A stretch of 47,789 nucleotides of DNA from Opitutales bacterium. GTDB lineage: Bacteria > Verrucomicrobiota > Verrucomicrobiia > Opitutales > UBA953. The notes below the pieces were generated by a model. It was not told where the DNA came from. It saw only the letters and a list, made by a program, of their open reading frames with translations, and did not search any database. This document shows positions 32,672 to 41,852 of this stretch, in pieces. The stretch spans positions 1-47,789 of the forward strand of contig JAFYWY010000026.1 in NCBI GenBank assembly GCA_017546455.1, given 5' to 3'. Both the position numbers and the translations under genes were made by a program. Positions within the stretch are counted from its first letter, which is position 1; each line of letters begins with the position of its first letter.

Positions 32672-35100
32672 TTATTTCTTTCGGTTTTTAGTGTTATTTT
32701 TGAGTTTTAATGAAAATTCATCTCGAATGCTCTTCGGAAGGACCGTGCGCGGGCGTGCGACTTGCGCCGGCGTGCCTTCGAGCAGTTTCGGATCCGTCTC
32801 CATACGGATTTCGCTCTTTGCGAGGTTGAGGATGAAACGGTCTCCCGCTGCTTTGCCGGGCACGGTTTTACCGAATTGCTCGGAGAACATGTGGGCGTTG
32901 CCGGAGAGGAAACCGATTTGCTTTTTCGGGAAAACTTCGAGTTGCTTGCCGGCGGCGTAGGCGTCCTTGCGGGCGATTTTTACGTCGTTGCGGGCAAAGA
33001 GCGATTCCGCTTCAAACGCGGCTTTGCTGTCCTTGCGGCGCAGTTCCGCTTCGAATTCTCCGCAGGTGCAGGTCGTGTCGTCCATCGAGAAAACGACCTG
33101 GTCGCGTAGCCAGAAGCGGAGGCGGCGTTCGCCGATAATCGTTTCGAGCGTGTCGCCTTCCACGAGGATTTCCCGGTCGGATTGGGTTTCCTGCTTGGCG
33201 GATTCCGAGCCGGGAAGGGGCAGGGAAAGCGCTTGCCGGTTGCGGATTTCGGGAAACGGATTTGCGGACGCCCGCCTGCGGCGAATGCGTCGCCCGGAAG
33301 GACCTTGATCAGCATCGGATGTTTGCCGTCGCTGCCGTCGTCGTCGCTTCGCATCCATTCGTTGACGACAATATTGTTAAACATCAGGGCCTTGCCGCCG
33401 GAAATGCGCGTTGCTTCCTTTTGGAGCTCAACATTGCCGAGTGCTTCGATTTTTTGCAATGAGGCAAGTGCGTCTTTGTTCTTCTGATTTTTGTCGGGTT
33501 TGTAGAAGCAACGGAGGCGGTCGCAGCTGCCGTCAAGTTGCGCGCCCGGGCTGCTCAGGCGAACCTTGCCGCTGAGGTCGAAGACGACGTGCTGCGTCTG
33601 ATTTTTATCTCGGGCGACTTCCAGAAATTCGCCCTGAAGCAGGGTTTTGGCAGCATCGTTTTTGTTTTGCAGTTCGGCGTGGACCGGTTTGTCGGATTCG
33701 CCGAAGACGCGGAGTACTTCGTTCTTGCGGTCGATTTCGCAACGCTCGCCCGAGAGTGAAAAATGCTGGGCCGGGACGTACATGCGGGGATTCCCGCTGA
33801 GGAGGGTCAGTTCCTTCTCCGTATCGATTTTAACGCCGTCGCATTCGCAAATGCGTCCGTCCTGAACAGCCTTCACCTTGCCTTCTGCACGGATTTCGCG
33901 GACGGCGGCGAGGCGGCGGTTCCCCTCGGCGCTTTGGACGGCGCGGGAGGCGTCTGCTTCGAGCTTGTCGCAGTTCAGCGTGAGCGTCGAATCCGTGAGT
34001 TCAACATCGCCTTCGAGGCAAATGGTCGTCAGGTCTGCCTGCGGGAAGCGCACGGAAAGTTTTTTCCCGGTGAAGAGAGCCGTTCCCGAAGCATTTTTTT
34101 TGTTCTCGAGCGACTGGGTGGTCACTCGAATCGCTTCGCCGTTTTTGCCTTCGATGGCAACGGATTCGAGCGAGAGTTTTTTGCCTTCGCTACGGAGCAG
34201 GCCGACGGATTTTTCGCCGCGGATATTCATCTTGGATGCCGGGTCGTCGAACTGCACGCCGCCCGTGACCAGAAAGCGGTTTTCTTCCGGAATCAGCTCG
34301 ACGGAGTCACCCTTGATGCGGCGCCCGCCGTGGGAAATTTCGACATTGCCCCGGCCGGAAATTTTTTTGATGCGTTGCAGCGAATTGCCGGGCGTCGTCG
34401 AGTTATCTCCGCCGTGCGAAGCAGCGTCCATTTCGTGCGCATTCTGCGGGATGACGACGTCGAGTCGGTCGCAGTAGGTGGCGATATCGCCTTGCGTGAG
34501 TTTGACGCGGGTGTGGTCCCGACTGCTGAAAGTGAAGACGGTTTCCCGGTCCGTCAGCGCGATATCGAGGCGTTGAGCGGAAACTTTTACGGCCTTGGCG
34601 GCCTGTTCGTCGCCGGAGGCTTTCGCATCGTAAAGTTCGACGCTGACGCCGTCGGTCACGGCGATGGAATTGACGTCGCTTTCCTTGTCGCATTTCCAGA
34701 ACCAGCCGATGCCTTTGACGTAAAAGCGCTTGGCGAGGTCTTTCACTTCGACAAGTTCCTTGCCTTCCGCACGGCGTTCGCGCGGGAAGAAAACGGCGGT
34801 GGCGCTGGTGATGACGACTTCGTCGCTGCCGTCGGAGAAGGTTTTAACCTTGAGTCCGCGTACGTTCCACTGACCGTCCCGGATGGCATCGACATTGTCG
34901 GCGCGGTTTGCCTTGTCGAGTTCTGCGGCGTCAGCGGAAATGGTCCACTTGAGTGCGTCCTCTTTGTCGTAGCCGGAGAGTGTCAGACCGGCGACGGCAT
35001 CAATTTTGATCTCGCTGCGGGCAAAGTTTTCTGCGGGGGCGGCGAGGAGAAATGCGGCGAGGGCGAGGCTGAGAATGCGGGAACGTGCGGCGGGCGTCAT
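32672..35100 (-). pseudogene. OstA/LptA-like LPS-transport protein gene interrupted by a frameshift
   Basis: The first part (35100 to about 33275, about 610 residues) has a signal peptide (LALAAFLLAAPAENFA), then many OstA/LptA-type jellyroll repeats: KKISGRGNVEISHGGRRIKG, FLVTGGVQFDD, EIRAEGKVKAVQDGRICECD, LTLLSGNPRMYVPAQHF, EALGNVELQKEATRISGGKA. At about 33269-33276 the coding sense moves to another frame, which continues with NPFPEIRNRQALSLPLP and REILVEGDTLETIIGERRL, then RKDAYAAGKQLEVFPKKQI and ends at 32672. Both sides are plainly one protein of about 810 residues, and the total length is not a multiple of three. A one-base loss in the short GGCGGGCG stretch would explain it. LptA-type proteins carry LPS across the periplasm, so a complete loss would be surprising; sequencing error is possible. 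Confidence 0.8.
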
Positions 35101-35113
35101 GGGCGTGCGGGTG

Positions 35114-35770
35114 TTAGAAGATGGAGGTGACGTGCCCTTGGGCGAGCTTGATGAGAAATACGGCGATATTTTTCACGAGGTGTGCGGCGATGGGCACGAG
35201 GATGGAGTGCCGGGGGTTCCAACGGAAGAAGCGGACGGCGTAGAACCAGAGCGAGCCGACGAAGATGAAGACCGTCGTGAACACGGCTTTCAGCGTGATA
35301 TTCAAATCAAAGGCCTGGACGATTTTCGTGAGCGTTCCCGCCGTGGATTCGTCGTTCCACTCAAAGCTCCACAGGTAGGGGTGAATCAGTGCGAAAATCG
35401 TCGAGAATACGAAAACGGAAATCCATTTGGCCGCTTCGCCCCGGGTTTCGATGACGAGGAAGCCGCGAAAGATGAATTCTTCGGCGATGGCGGCGGAGAT
35501 GAGTGCGAGCAGGAAGAAGCAGGAGACATCGCTTTGTTCGGCGGAAATGCCGAGGCGGATTTCCCCGTAGGTTTCGGCGGCAAGCAGGAGGAGTGTTCCC
35601 GCAACGGCGATGAAAATCGGCTTGAGCGTGCAGGGCGTGGCGCCGGGGAGCCCGCGTTCATAGGTGCCTTTATTGCTGTCTTGGGCTTCGCGATAGTCGC
35701 GCCACCACATGCGGGCGAGCCACAGCGTTACGATGAAATAAAAAACGACTCCGAAAGGATCTTGAGACAT
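35114..35770 (-). CDS. CPBP-family intramembrane protease (218 aa)
   Basis: A membrane protein with about six helices and the CPBP/CAAX (Rce1-like) glutamate protease motifs: AIAEEFIFRGFL with the Glu-Glu pair (97-98) and FxxR, FALIHPYLW with His130, and a third motif AAHLVKNI. Rce1-like proteins cleave or bind membrane peptides; bacterial substrates are mostly unknown. It lies 13 bases before the ostA/lptA-like gene and 2 bases after the ExbD-like gene, so all three probably share a transcript for envelope functions. Confidence 0.9.
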   Translation of the reverse strand: MSQDPFGVVFYFIVTLWLARMWWRDYREAQDSNKGTYERGLPGATPCTLKPIFIAVAGTLLLLAAETYGEIRLGISAEQSDVSCFFLLALISAAIAEEFIFRGFLVIETRGEAAKWISVFVFSTIFALIHPYLWSFEWNDESTAGTLTKIVQAFDLNITLKAVFTTVFIFVGSLWFYAVRFFRWNPRHSILVPIAAHLVKNIAVFLIKLAQGHVTSIF

Positions 35771-35772
35771 AC

Positions 35773-36324
35773 TTAGTTACCGGTGTTGGGACGGGCGCTT
35801 TCGCCGGCGAGTTGCAATGAAGAAAAGCCGGCATCGCGGGCGATTTTCGTCAAATCGAACAGCCCCTGAATGTTGTTGCTTTTGTCAAGTTTGACGAGCA
35901 GGGTGCCGCGCGTTCCCGCCCGGGATTTCGGCACCGGCGGCAGGGCCTCCGTAAGGTCTTTGTAGATGCGGCCGTCAAAAATGAACATATTGTTGTTGCG
36001 GACGGTGAGCAGGGCGAAGGCGGTTTTGCCTTCGAGACGACCCGGATAGGTCGGCAGCTCCGCGCCCTCGGACGGGAAATGGGTTTCCGTGACAGCGCCC
36101 GTGTTTTCCGGATTCAAATCAAAGGTCAGGCCCGGCGCATAGATGTAGCGGGACGTCATTGAATAAAGCAGGAATGCCGCGAGCAGTACGCCGGCCAAGG
36201 GAATGATGCCGATGCCGCTGTCGTATTTTTGCAGGCGTTCCCGCAGGCAGAAAGGACTGCTCGCGGTCGATTGCACGCGCTTGGACGCGTCTGCATCGGA
36301 TGACTGATTTTTGGTCGGGCGCAT
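35773..36324 (-). CDS. Single-TM ExbD/TolR-like protein (183 aa)
   Basis: A cytoplasmic N-terminal tail of about 37 residues is followed by one transmembrane helix (GIIPLAGVLLAAFLLYSMTS) and a periplasmic domain. The last 60 residues (GTLLVKLDKSNNIQGLFDLTKIARDAGFS, in parts) have the ExbD/TolR order of strand with D/K, helix and strand, ending SLQLAGE. The essential Asp in the TM of true ExbD is not apparent, so it is a divergent or non-energising relative. It is first of the minus-strand run that ends with mnmA and starts only 181 bases from divergent sufS. Confidence 0.65.
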   Translation of the reverse strand: MRPTKNQSSDADASKRVQSTASSPFCLRERLQKYDSGIGIIPLAGVLLAAFLLYSMTSRYIYAPGLTFDLNPENTGAVTETHFPSEGAELPTYPGRLEGKTAFALLTVRNNNMFIFDGRIYKDLTEALPPVPKSRAGTRGTLLVKLDKSNNIQGLFDLTKIARDAGFSSLQLAGESARPNTGN

Positions 36325-36505
36325 AATATAAGTCGTTAAAGATAACGCCGATGCCGCCCGCTGTAAACAGAGTTTCTTGTGAATTGCGCATTGTTTTTCC
36401 GTGTGTCGCGGCAGAGTTTGTTTTTGCGGAGCGAATCGGAAAAGCGCGTCGCGGGCGTGTTAAGGGTTGCGATACGTTCCCGCGCGTGCAAAATTCGGAA
36501 ACATC

Positions 36506-37726
36506 GTGTTCAATGCTATTGAAATAGAGAAGATTCGTTCCGAATTTCCGATTTTGTCCGCTCTTTCCGGTAAGCGACCGCTCGTTTATTTGGACAATGC
36601 CGCGACGGCCCAGAAGCCGCAATGCGTCATCGACGCGGTCAGCCGCTTTTATTCCGGCGGCAATGCCAATATCCATCGCGGCCTTTATCGCCTGAGTGCC
36701 GAGGCGACTGCGGCTTTTGAGCGCGCCCGAGAAAGTGTGGCCCGCTTCATCAATGCCCGTGAGCCGCGGGAATGTATTTTCACGCGCGGAGCGACCGAAG
36801 CGATTAATCTCGTGGCCGCTTCGTGGGGGATGAAGTACTTGCGGGAGGGCGATGAAATTCTGCTCACGCAGATGGAGCACCATGCCGACATCGTTCCCTG
36901 GCAACTCGTCGCCGAACGTACGGGTGCGAAAATTGTCGCGGCTCCGATTCTTCCGAACGGCGAATTGGATGTACCCGCATGGAAAAATTTACTGACGGAG
37001 CGCACGCGCTTCGTGGGGATCTCCGCGATGTCGAATGCGCTCGGGGTCGTCAATCCCGTCAAGGAACTCGTTGCCGCCGCCCACGCGGTCGGGGCTTTGG
37101 CGTTGGTGGACGGAGCTCAGTCCGCCGCTCACGGAATCACGGATGTCCGTGAAATCGACTGCGATTTCTTTGTTTTTTCCGGGCACAAGGTTTTCGGGCC
37201 GACGGGCATCGGCGTGCTTTACGGACGCGCGGAAATTCTCAATGCGATGCCCCCGTATCAGGGCGGCGGAGACATGATTGAGAAAGTCGATTTCTCGGGC
37301 ACGACCTTCCGGGAGATTCCGGAGCGCTTCGAGGCCGGGACGCCGAATATCTGCGGCGCCGTCGCCCTGGGAGTGGCGCTCGATTATTTTTCGCCTTTGC
37401 GTCTTGCTGCCGCTGAACACGAAGCGGCCTTGCTTCGTTATGCGACGGAGAAACTTACTGCCGTTCCCGGCTTGAAAATTTTCGGGGACACGCCGAACAA
37501 GGCTTCGGTGATTTCCTTCCAAATCGAAGGCATTCATCCGAGCGATATCGGAACGATGCTCGACACCTACGGCATTGCTGTCCGCGTCGGCCACCACTGC
37601 GCGATGCCGCTGATGAAAGCGCTCGGCGTGACGGGGACCGTGCGCGCTTCGTTTGCCTTTTATAATACGTTTGCGGAAGTTGACGCTTTCGTCGATGCTT
37701 TGTTGCGCATTCAGAAAATGTTCTAA
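36506..37726 (+). CDS. sufS: Cysteine desulfurase, SufS type
   Basis: A group II PLP-dependent cysteine desulfurase of 406 residues delivering sulfur for Fe-S clusters. Signatures: VYLDNAATAQKP, the PLP His in MEHHADIVPW, DGAQSAAHG, the PLP lysine Lys228 in FSGHKVFGPTGIGVLYG, and the active-site Cys365 in VGHHCAMPLM; these positions agree with typical SufS. The GTG at 36506, with GGAAA a few bases upstream, gives a normal N-terminus. No other suf genes flank it, so its partners must be elsewhere. The next gene follows after 10 bases. Confidence 0.95.
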   Translation: MFNAIEIEKIRSEFPILSALSGKRPLVYLDNAATAQKPQCVIDAVSRFYSGGNANIHRGLYRLSAEATAAFERARESVARFINAREPRECIFTRGATEAINLVAASWGMKYLREGDEILLTQMEHHADIVPWQLVAERTGAKIVAAPILPNGELDVPAWKNLLTERTRFVGISAMSNALGVVNPVKELVAAAHAVGALALVDGAQSAAHGITDVREIDCDFFVFSGHKVFGPTGIGVLYGRAEILNAMPPYQGGGDMIEKVDFSGTTFREIPERFEAGTPNICGAVALGVALDYFSPLRLAAAEHEAALLRYATEKLTAVPGLKIFGDTPNKASVISFQIEGIHPSDIGTMLDTYGIAVRVGHHCAMPLMKALGVTGTVRASFAFYNTFAEVDAFVDALLRIQKMF

Positions 37727-37736
37727 TTTCAAAGAT

Positions 37737-38180
37737 ATGAAAAAAACGCTTTTAACCCTTCTTCTCGGCGGGACTCTGGCCTTTGCGGCTTGTGCTTCTT
37801 CCCGCAATAATGCTCCGGAAACTCCCTCGGTCGAATCCGCCATTGCCGGAGTTGCCGCTTTTGCTTCCGCAGCCGAAGCGGATGCCGAAAACGCCGGTAT
37901 CGCAGAAAATCGCGAAATCGGAATCCTCATTCACGTCGATCCGCTTGCCCGTACGCTGGTGGCTCAGCTCAACGCGGGCGAAAGCGTGCGCCCGGGCACT
38001 CAGCTCGCGGTGCGCCGCCTGGATTTGACGCCGACGGGCCTCGTGCTTGTCGAAACGACGGATCGCCGCATGGTCGGCGCCCGTGTGATCTGCGGGAATG
38101 TCGCCGAAGGCCAGTTGTTGGTCATTCCGAATGCGAGTCTGAAAGCACGCGTGTCGGCTCTGCCGGCGGCGCGTCCGTAA
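37737..38180 (+). CDS. Small lipoprotein with beta-rich domain (147 aa)
   Basis: The N-terminal signal ends FAAC (Cys19), a lipobox-like site. An Ala/Glu-rich linker (about 20-60) leads to a compact beta domain: GILIHVDPLARTLVAQLNAGE, PGTQLAVRRLDLTPTGLVLVE, GARVICGNVAEGQLLVIPN. The spacing of G-x-V turns resembles small OB- or beta-barrel-like domains common in verrucomicrobial secreted proteins. No specific family is assigned. It follows sufS by 10 bases and precedes the kinase by 23. Confidence 0.7.
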   Translation: MKKTLLTLLLGGTLAFAACASSRNNAPETPSVESAIAGVAAFASAAEADAENAGIAENREIGILIHVDPLARTLVAQLNAGESVRPGTQLAVRRLDLTPTGLVLVETTDRRMVGARVICGNVAEGQLLVIPNASLKARVSALPAARP

Positions 38181-38203
38181 TCTTCAATCCGGGTAAATCA
38201 ACG

Positions 38204-39199
38204 ATGAAACTTTTTGTCGGTGTGGACGGCGGCGGAACCAAGACGCGTACGCTCGTCGTCTCGGAAGACGGTACCTGCCTCGGCGTGGTGCTCACGGGTG
38301 CGTCGAACCCGAATTCGGTCGGGGCAGACAAGGCCCATGAAAATCTGATTGAAGGTCTGAAAAGCGCGGCGGCGCAGGCCGGCTCGGAAGCCGAATTCGA
38401 TGCGGCCTTTTTCGGGATTTCGGGGGTGAACGACAGTCTTACGGCGAAGGCGTTTCGCCGGAAGCTCGCCGAGGACAAACGAATTAAATTTGCCGCCCTG
38501 GAAGTGGAAAACGACACGCGCTCGCTCTGTGCTTCCGCTTTCGGCATGCAATCCGGCATTGTTCTGATTGCGGGAACGGGTTCCAAGTGCTACGGGCGTA
38601 CGGAAGACGGCCGCGAATGGGAAACCGGCGGTTACGATTTTCACGTTTCCGACGAAGCCTCCGCGTTTGACTTGGCGCGTCGCGGACTGACGGCGGCCGT
38701 GCGTGCCGCAGACGGGCGCGGAGAGCCGACCCTGCTGAAGGACATTTTGTTTAAAGAGCTTCAAATCGTCGAAACCGGTCAGATCTCGCAGCGGCTTCAC
38801 CAGGATTCGCTGAAGCATCCCGGCGTGCCGATGACGAAGGACGAAATCGCCGCGTTGGCCGTTCACGTCGGCAATGCCTATCTCGCGGGCGACGTCGTTG
38901 CCGGAAAAATTCTGAAGGCGGCGATGGCGGATTTGGTCGATATGGTTGAAGCCGTTGCGCGAAAACTGGAGATGCCGGCGGAAAACCTGCGCCTGGGCAT
39001 TACCGGCGGCGTGATTCTGAACGAGCCCTGTGCGACGCTTTTCCGCGAGGCTATGCTTGCGCGTTTCCCGCAATGCGAAATTTTCGAACCGCAGGAACCG
39101 CCGGTTGTCGGCGCGGCGATCCGTGCACTTTCGCTCGGCGGAATTAAGCTGACGCCGGAAGTCCTTGCCAAACTTTCCGCCTCCTTTAAAGCGCTTTGA
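38204..39199 (+). CDS. N-acetylglucosamine kinase-like (BadF/BadG family) protein (331 aa)
   Basis: Actin-fold sugar kinase: MKLFVGVDGGGTKTRTLVVS is the phosphate-1 loop, GASNPNSVG the following sugar-side loop, LIAGTGSKCYG the phosphate-2 loop, and LGITGGVILNE the adenosine motif. This arrangement is that of the N-acetylglucosamine kinase/BadF ATPase group. It probably phosphorylates GlcNAc or a related amino sugar in cell-wall or mucin sugar recycling; the exact substrate is not certain. Its stop TGA overlaps the TTG start of the SET-domain gene, indicating translational coupling. Confidence 0.88.
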   Translation: MKLFVGVDGGGTKTRTLVVSEDGTCLGVVLTGASNPNSVGADKAHENLIEGLKSAAAQAGSEAEFDAAFFGISGVNDSLTAKAFRRKLAEDKRIKFAALEVENDTRSLCASAFGMQSGIVLIAGTGSKCYGRTEDGREWETGGYDFHVSDEASAFDLARRGLTAAVRAADGRGEPTLLKDILFKELQIVETGQISQRLHQDSLKHPGVPMTKDEIAALAVHVGNAYLAGDVVAGKILKAAMADLVDMVEAVARKLEMPAENLRLGITGGVILNEPCATLFREAMLARFPQCEIFEPQEPPVVGAAIRALSLGGIKLTPEVLAKLSASFKAL

Positions 39200-39702
39200 G
39201 TACGTTGATTGAGGTGCGCTGTTCGCCGATTCACGGGAACGGGGTGTTCGCCCTTGCGGCGATTCCCGCCGGGGCTTTCGTCACCGAGTATCGGGGCGAA
39301 ATGATTTCGCGAGGAGAACTCGAACGGCGCATTGCCGAGCGCGAAGCCGAGGGGCAGGGCGACGCGCCGATTTATTATTTTGAAATCGGGGAAGACCGCT
39401 ACATCGATGCCGCGGCTGTCGTCGAAAATAATCCCGCGCGCTTCATCAATCACGCCTGCGACGAAAACTGCGAGGCGATTTGGAACGCGGAAGCGGGGCG
39501 CATGGAGATTTTTGCTCTCCGCGACATTGCGGCCGGCGAAGAATTATCGTTTGACTACGGATTCGAGCTTGCGGGATTTTTCGAACATCCTTGCCGCTGT
39601 GCGTCCGAACATTGTTGCGGTTACATCGTCGCCAAGCCCTTGCGCCCGGCTCTCATGAAAAAGCTGGCGCGGCACGCACGCGCGAAAGCGGCGCGGCGCT
39701 GA
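39196..39702 (+). CDS. SET-domain protein lysine methyltransferase (168 aa)
   Basis: A compact, complete SET domain. GNGVFALAAIPAGAFVTEYRG is the N-terminal strand block, RFINHACDENCEA carries the SAM-binding Asn85-His86, and ELSFDYGFE carries catalytic Tyr121. The post-SET zinc ligands are also present: Cys88 plus C-R-C-x4-C (133, 135, 140) in CRCASEHCCGY. It should transfer methyl groups from SAM to lysines of a protein. The basic end (KLARHARAKAARR) could bind nucleic acid. The TTG start overlaps the kinase stop; no better ATG is available. The next gene encodes a Lys/Arg-rich tail, a plausible substrate. SET proteins are mostly eukaryotic and patchy in bacteria (for example chlamydial NUE). 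Confidence 0.92.
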   Translation: MSTLIEVRCSPIHGNGVFALAAIPAGAFVTEYRGEMISRGELERRIAEREAEGQGDAPIYYFEIGEDRYIDAAAVVENNPARFINHACDENCEAIWNAEAGRMEIFALRDIAAGEELSFDYGFELAGFFEHPCRCASEHCCGYIVAKPLRPALMKKLARHARAKAARR

Positions 39703-39780
39703 TTGCCCTCGCGATTGGCAAGCGACAAGTCGAAGGCTTTTCTTGCTTCCGGAAATCTGCTAAGATTCAACTTTCATTTT

Positions 39781-41241
39781 ATGGATACCTTTATCATTAC
39801 CGGCGCCAATGCCGAGCCCGCGCAGAGTATTGCGCGCCGCTTGTGCGAGATGGGCGCTCGCGTTTACGGCATTGCGGGAACCTTCCCCGAAGCCGATTTC
39901 GCATTCAACGAATTTTTTCCGGTCGCCTGTGACGTCACTTCTCCGCAGGCGGTTGCTGCCGAAATCGAAAAAATCCTCGAACGGGAAAAAACGATTTCCG
40001 GACTGATTTTCACGACCCAGTACCTCGCCTGCGATGCGTTTGAAAGCATGCCGCTTGAGGAAATTACGCTGGGGATCAATGCGCTCGTCGCGACGCCGCT
40101 TGTTATCGCGCGCTTGGCGTTGCCGTCACTGATTGCTTCCCGCGGAAGCGTTATTGCCGTTTCGTCGAACACGCTTACGCCGCACGGTCACGTTTTGAAC
40201 GGTATCGCCGATGCCGCGATGAAGGTCTTTGCGGGGACGCTTTTCGGCGAATTGCGCGACACGGGCGTCAAGACCTGCCACATTTTCCTTCAAAACAACA
40301 GCGGGGCTCAGGATCCCGCCGCCGCGTTTACGAACACGCCGCAAAGCCGTATTCAGCCGGACATCGTTGCCGAAACCGTTGAAACGGTCTTGCGCCTGCG
40401 CGAAAACAACGCGCTCACCCAGATTGTTCTGCGCCCGCAGGCAACGCGTGAGACGCCGCGCATTCCCGTTTCGTCGGAGCCGCGCATCCGCACGTTGCAG
40501 GTGGTTCGCTTGCCGGAAGCCAAGAATTATCCGCCGGCCGAGGAGCCGATTCTCACGCCGAAATACTGTCGGCCGGATTATGCGCCGCCGCGCGGACAAA
40601 AACTTCAGGAGGCCGTTGAAGAAGCTATGTCGGATGCGGAAGCCTTTGCGGACGATTACGTCGATCCGGAACTGCGCTATCTCGTCAAAGGCAACGAGAA
40701 ACGGGAAGAACGCGCACCCGCGGCTCCGGCAACGTCGCCTGCGTCGGAACCGTCCGAAACGCAAGCGGAAGCGCGTCCGGAGTTTGATGAAGAGGGCAAT
40801 CCGATTCGCCGCAAACGCAAGCGCCGTCGCAAGAAAAAGAATCGCAACGGTGCGATGCTGATTCAGCCGCCGAAGTTTGAAAATCAGAACGCTCCGGCAA
40901 GCAGCGGAGGAGCGCAGGTTGTGCTGCCGCCGTCCGAGCCGAAACCGGTGGCCGAAAAAGCGCCGGAAGTACCGGCCGAACAGCCGAAAAAGCAAGAGCC
41001 CGAGTCCGGCGTTCGCGAAAATAAACGCGCGAATACTCCGGAAGCTCCGAAGGCGGAATCCGCTCCGGAGCCTGTTGAGGGCGAAGCGAAAAAGTCCGAC
41101 AAACCGCATTCGAAAAAGAAGCAGGCGCGTCCCCGCGGAAAAAAGGCGGAAGCGGCGGCTTCGGATTCTTCGGAAACAGCGTCGAAACCGAAAAGAACGC
41201 GTAAGCCGCGCAAGCCGAAAGAAGAGAAAGAGATAGCTTAA
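39781..41241 (+). CDS. Degenerate SDR-fold protein with long histone-H1-like basic tail (486 aa)
   Basis: Residues 1-210 have the order of a short-chain dehydrogenase: FIITGANAEPAQSIARRL (Rossmann start; only the first Gly of TGxxxGxG is kept), SGLIFTTQYLACDAFE, GSVIAVSSN and GIADAAMKVFAGTLFGEL. At the YxxxK site the sequence reads N-G-I-A-D, so Tyr and Lys are missing. From about 310 the protein is disordered and Ala/Pro/Glu/Lys-rich, with a dense basic cluster (RRKRKRRRKKKNR, about 343-355) and a C-terminus with PRGKKA and KPKRTRKPRKPK like linker histones or AT-hooks. It probably binds nucleic acid or ribosomes through the tail. The upstream SET gene is 78 bases away. Confidence 0.8.
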   Translation: MDTFIITGANAEPAQSIARRLCEMGARVYGIAGTFPEADFAFNEFFPVACDVTSPQAVAAEIEKILEREKTISGLIFTTQYLACDAFESMPLEEITLGINALVATPLVIARLALPSLIASRGSVIAVSSNTLTPHGHVLNGIADAAMKVFAGTLFGELRDTGVKTCHIFLQNNSGAQDPAAAFTNTPQSRIQPDIVAETVETVLRLRENNALTQIVLRPQATRETPRIPVSSEPRIRTLQVVRLPEAKNYPPAEEPILTPKYCRPDYAPPRGQKLQEAVEEAMSDAEAFADDYVDPELRYLVKGNEKREERAPAAPATSPASEPSETQAEARPEFDEEGNPIRRKRKRRRKKKNRNGAMLIQPPKFENQNAPASSGGAQVVLPPSEPKPVAEKAPEVPAEQPKKQEPESGVRENKRANTPEAPKAESAPEPVEGEAKKSDKPHSKKKQARPRGKKAEAAASDSSETASKPKRTRKPRKPKEEKEIA

Positions 41242-41852
41242 AGTTTAAAGAGGCGGAAGGGATAATTGATAACGGATAGGGTTCTCTGCAAAAAAATAAG
41301 CTTTGCTTGATGCTTGGCGCTTTTTCCGCCGCAGGCGTCTTCACTTATCCGTTGTCAGCTATTCGCTATCATTTTCACGGTAATCATTCGGAATTCGAGA
41401 TTCGCTATTCGCAATTGCCTCTTCGAGGCATGTGCTCCGAAGGTGCACTCATGGGATAACCGCGGGCGCAGGCGATATCCGAAACCCGCGGATAGGCGGC
41501 CTTGCCGCCATGCGCCGGTCGAGGACGCGCTTATATCCCTGACGCGCCTGCGCGCAATGGAACGAACTATGCGCTCTTTTTCGTAGGTAAATCTCTAAAA
41601 AAACGAATCGCTCTGGAGTAGATAAGGTGGGTGAACGGTTAGCGTGAACGCTAATCGATGAAGAATCGCTTGCGGCGACTGCGCTTTCTATGATGGTTAT
41701 CAGTTCTTGGTTGTGTCCTATATTTTAAGGGGATTAAATTACACAGATTTCAGGAATGGCGGCGGAGAACGCTTCGTTTACTATTCATCGTCACGGCTCA
41801 CCGCCGTAGGCAAAATTCGTGAAATCGGTGAAGTTTGTGGGGAGATTTTTAC
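41242..41852. other. 611-base gene-free stretch with repeat copy B
   Basis: No supported gene. It starts with two heptads (GCTTAAA, GTTTAAA at 41236-41249, overlapping the preceding stop), contains repeat copy B, a perfect TTAGCGT-GA-ACGCTAA palindrome (41639-41654), and otherwise AT-rich sequence without recognisable signals. Confidence 0.5.
41388..41606 (-). repeat. MITE-like intergenic repeat, copy B (reverse)
   Basis: The reverse complement matches copies A and C: CCTACGAAAAAGAGCGCAT, GTTCGTTCCATTGCGC, GGCGCATGGCGGCAAGG, CCGCGGGTTTCGG and GCGGTTATCCCATG. The hairpin stems differ in sequence but still pair (CCGCGGG/CCCGCGG; GGCGGC/GCCGCC), a sign that structure is retained. Confidence 0.7.
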
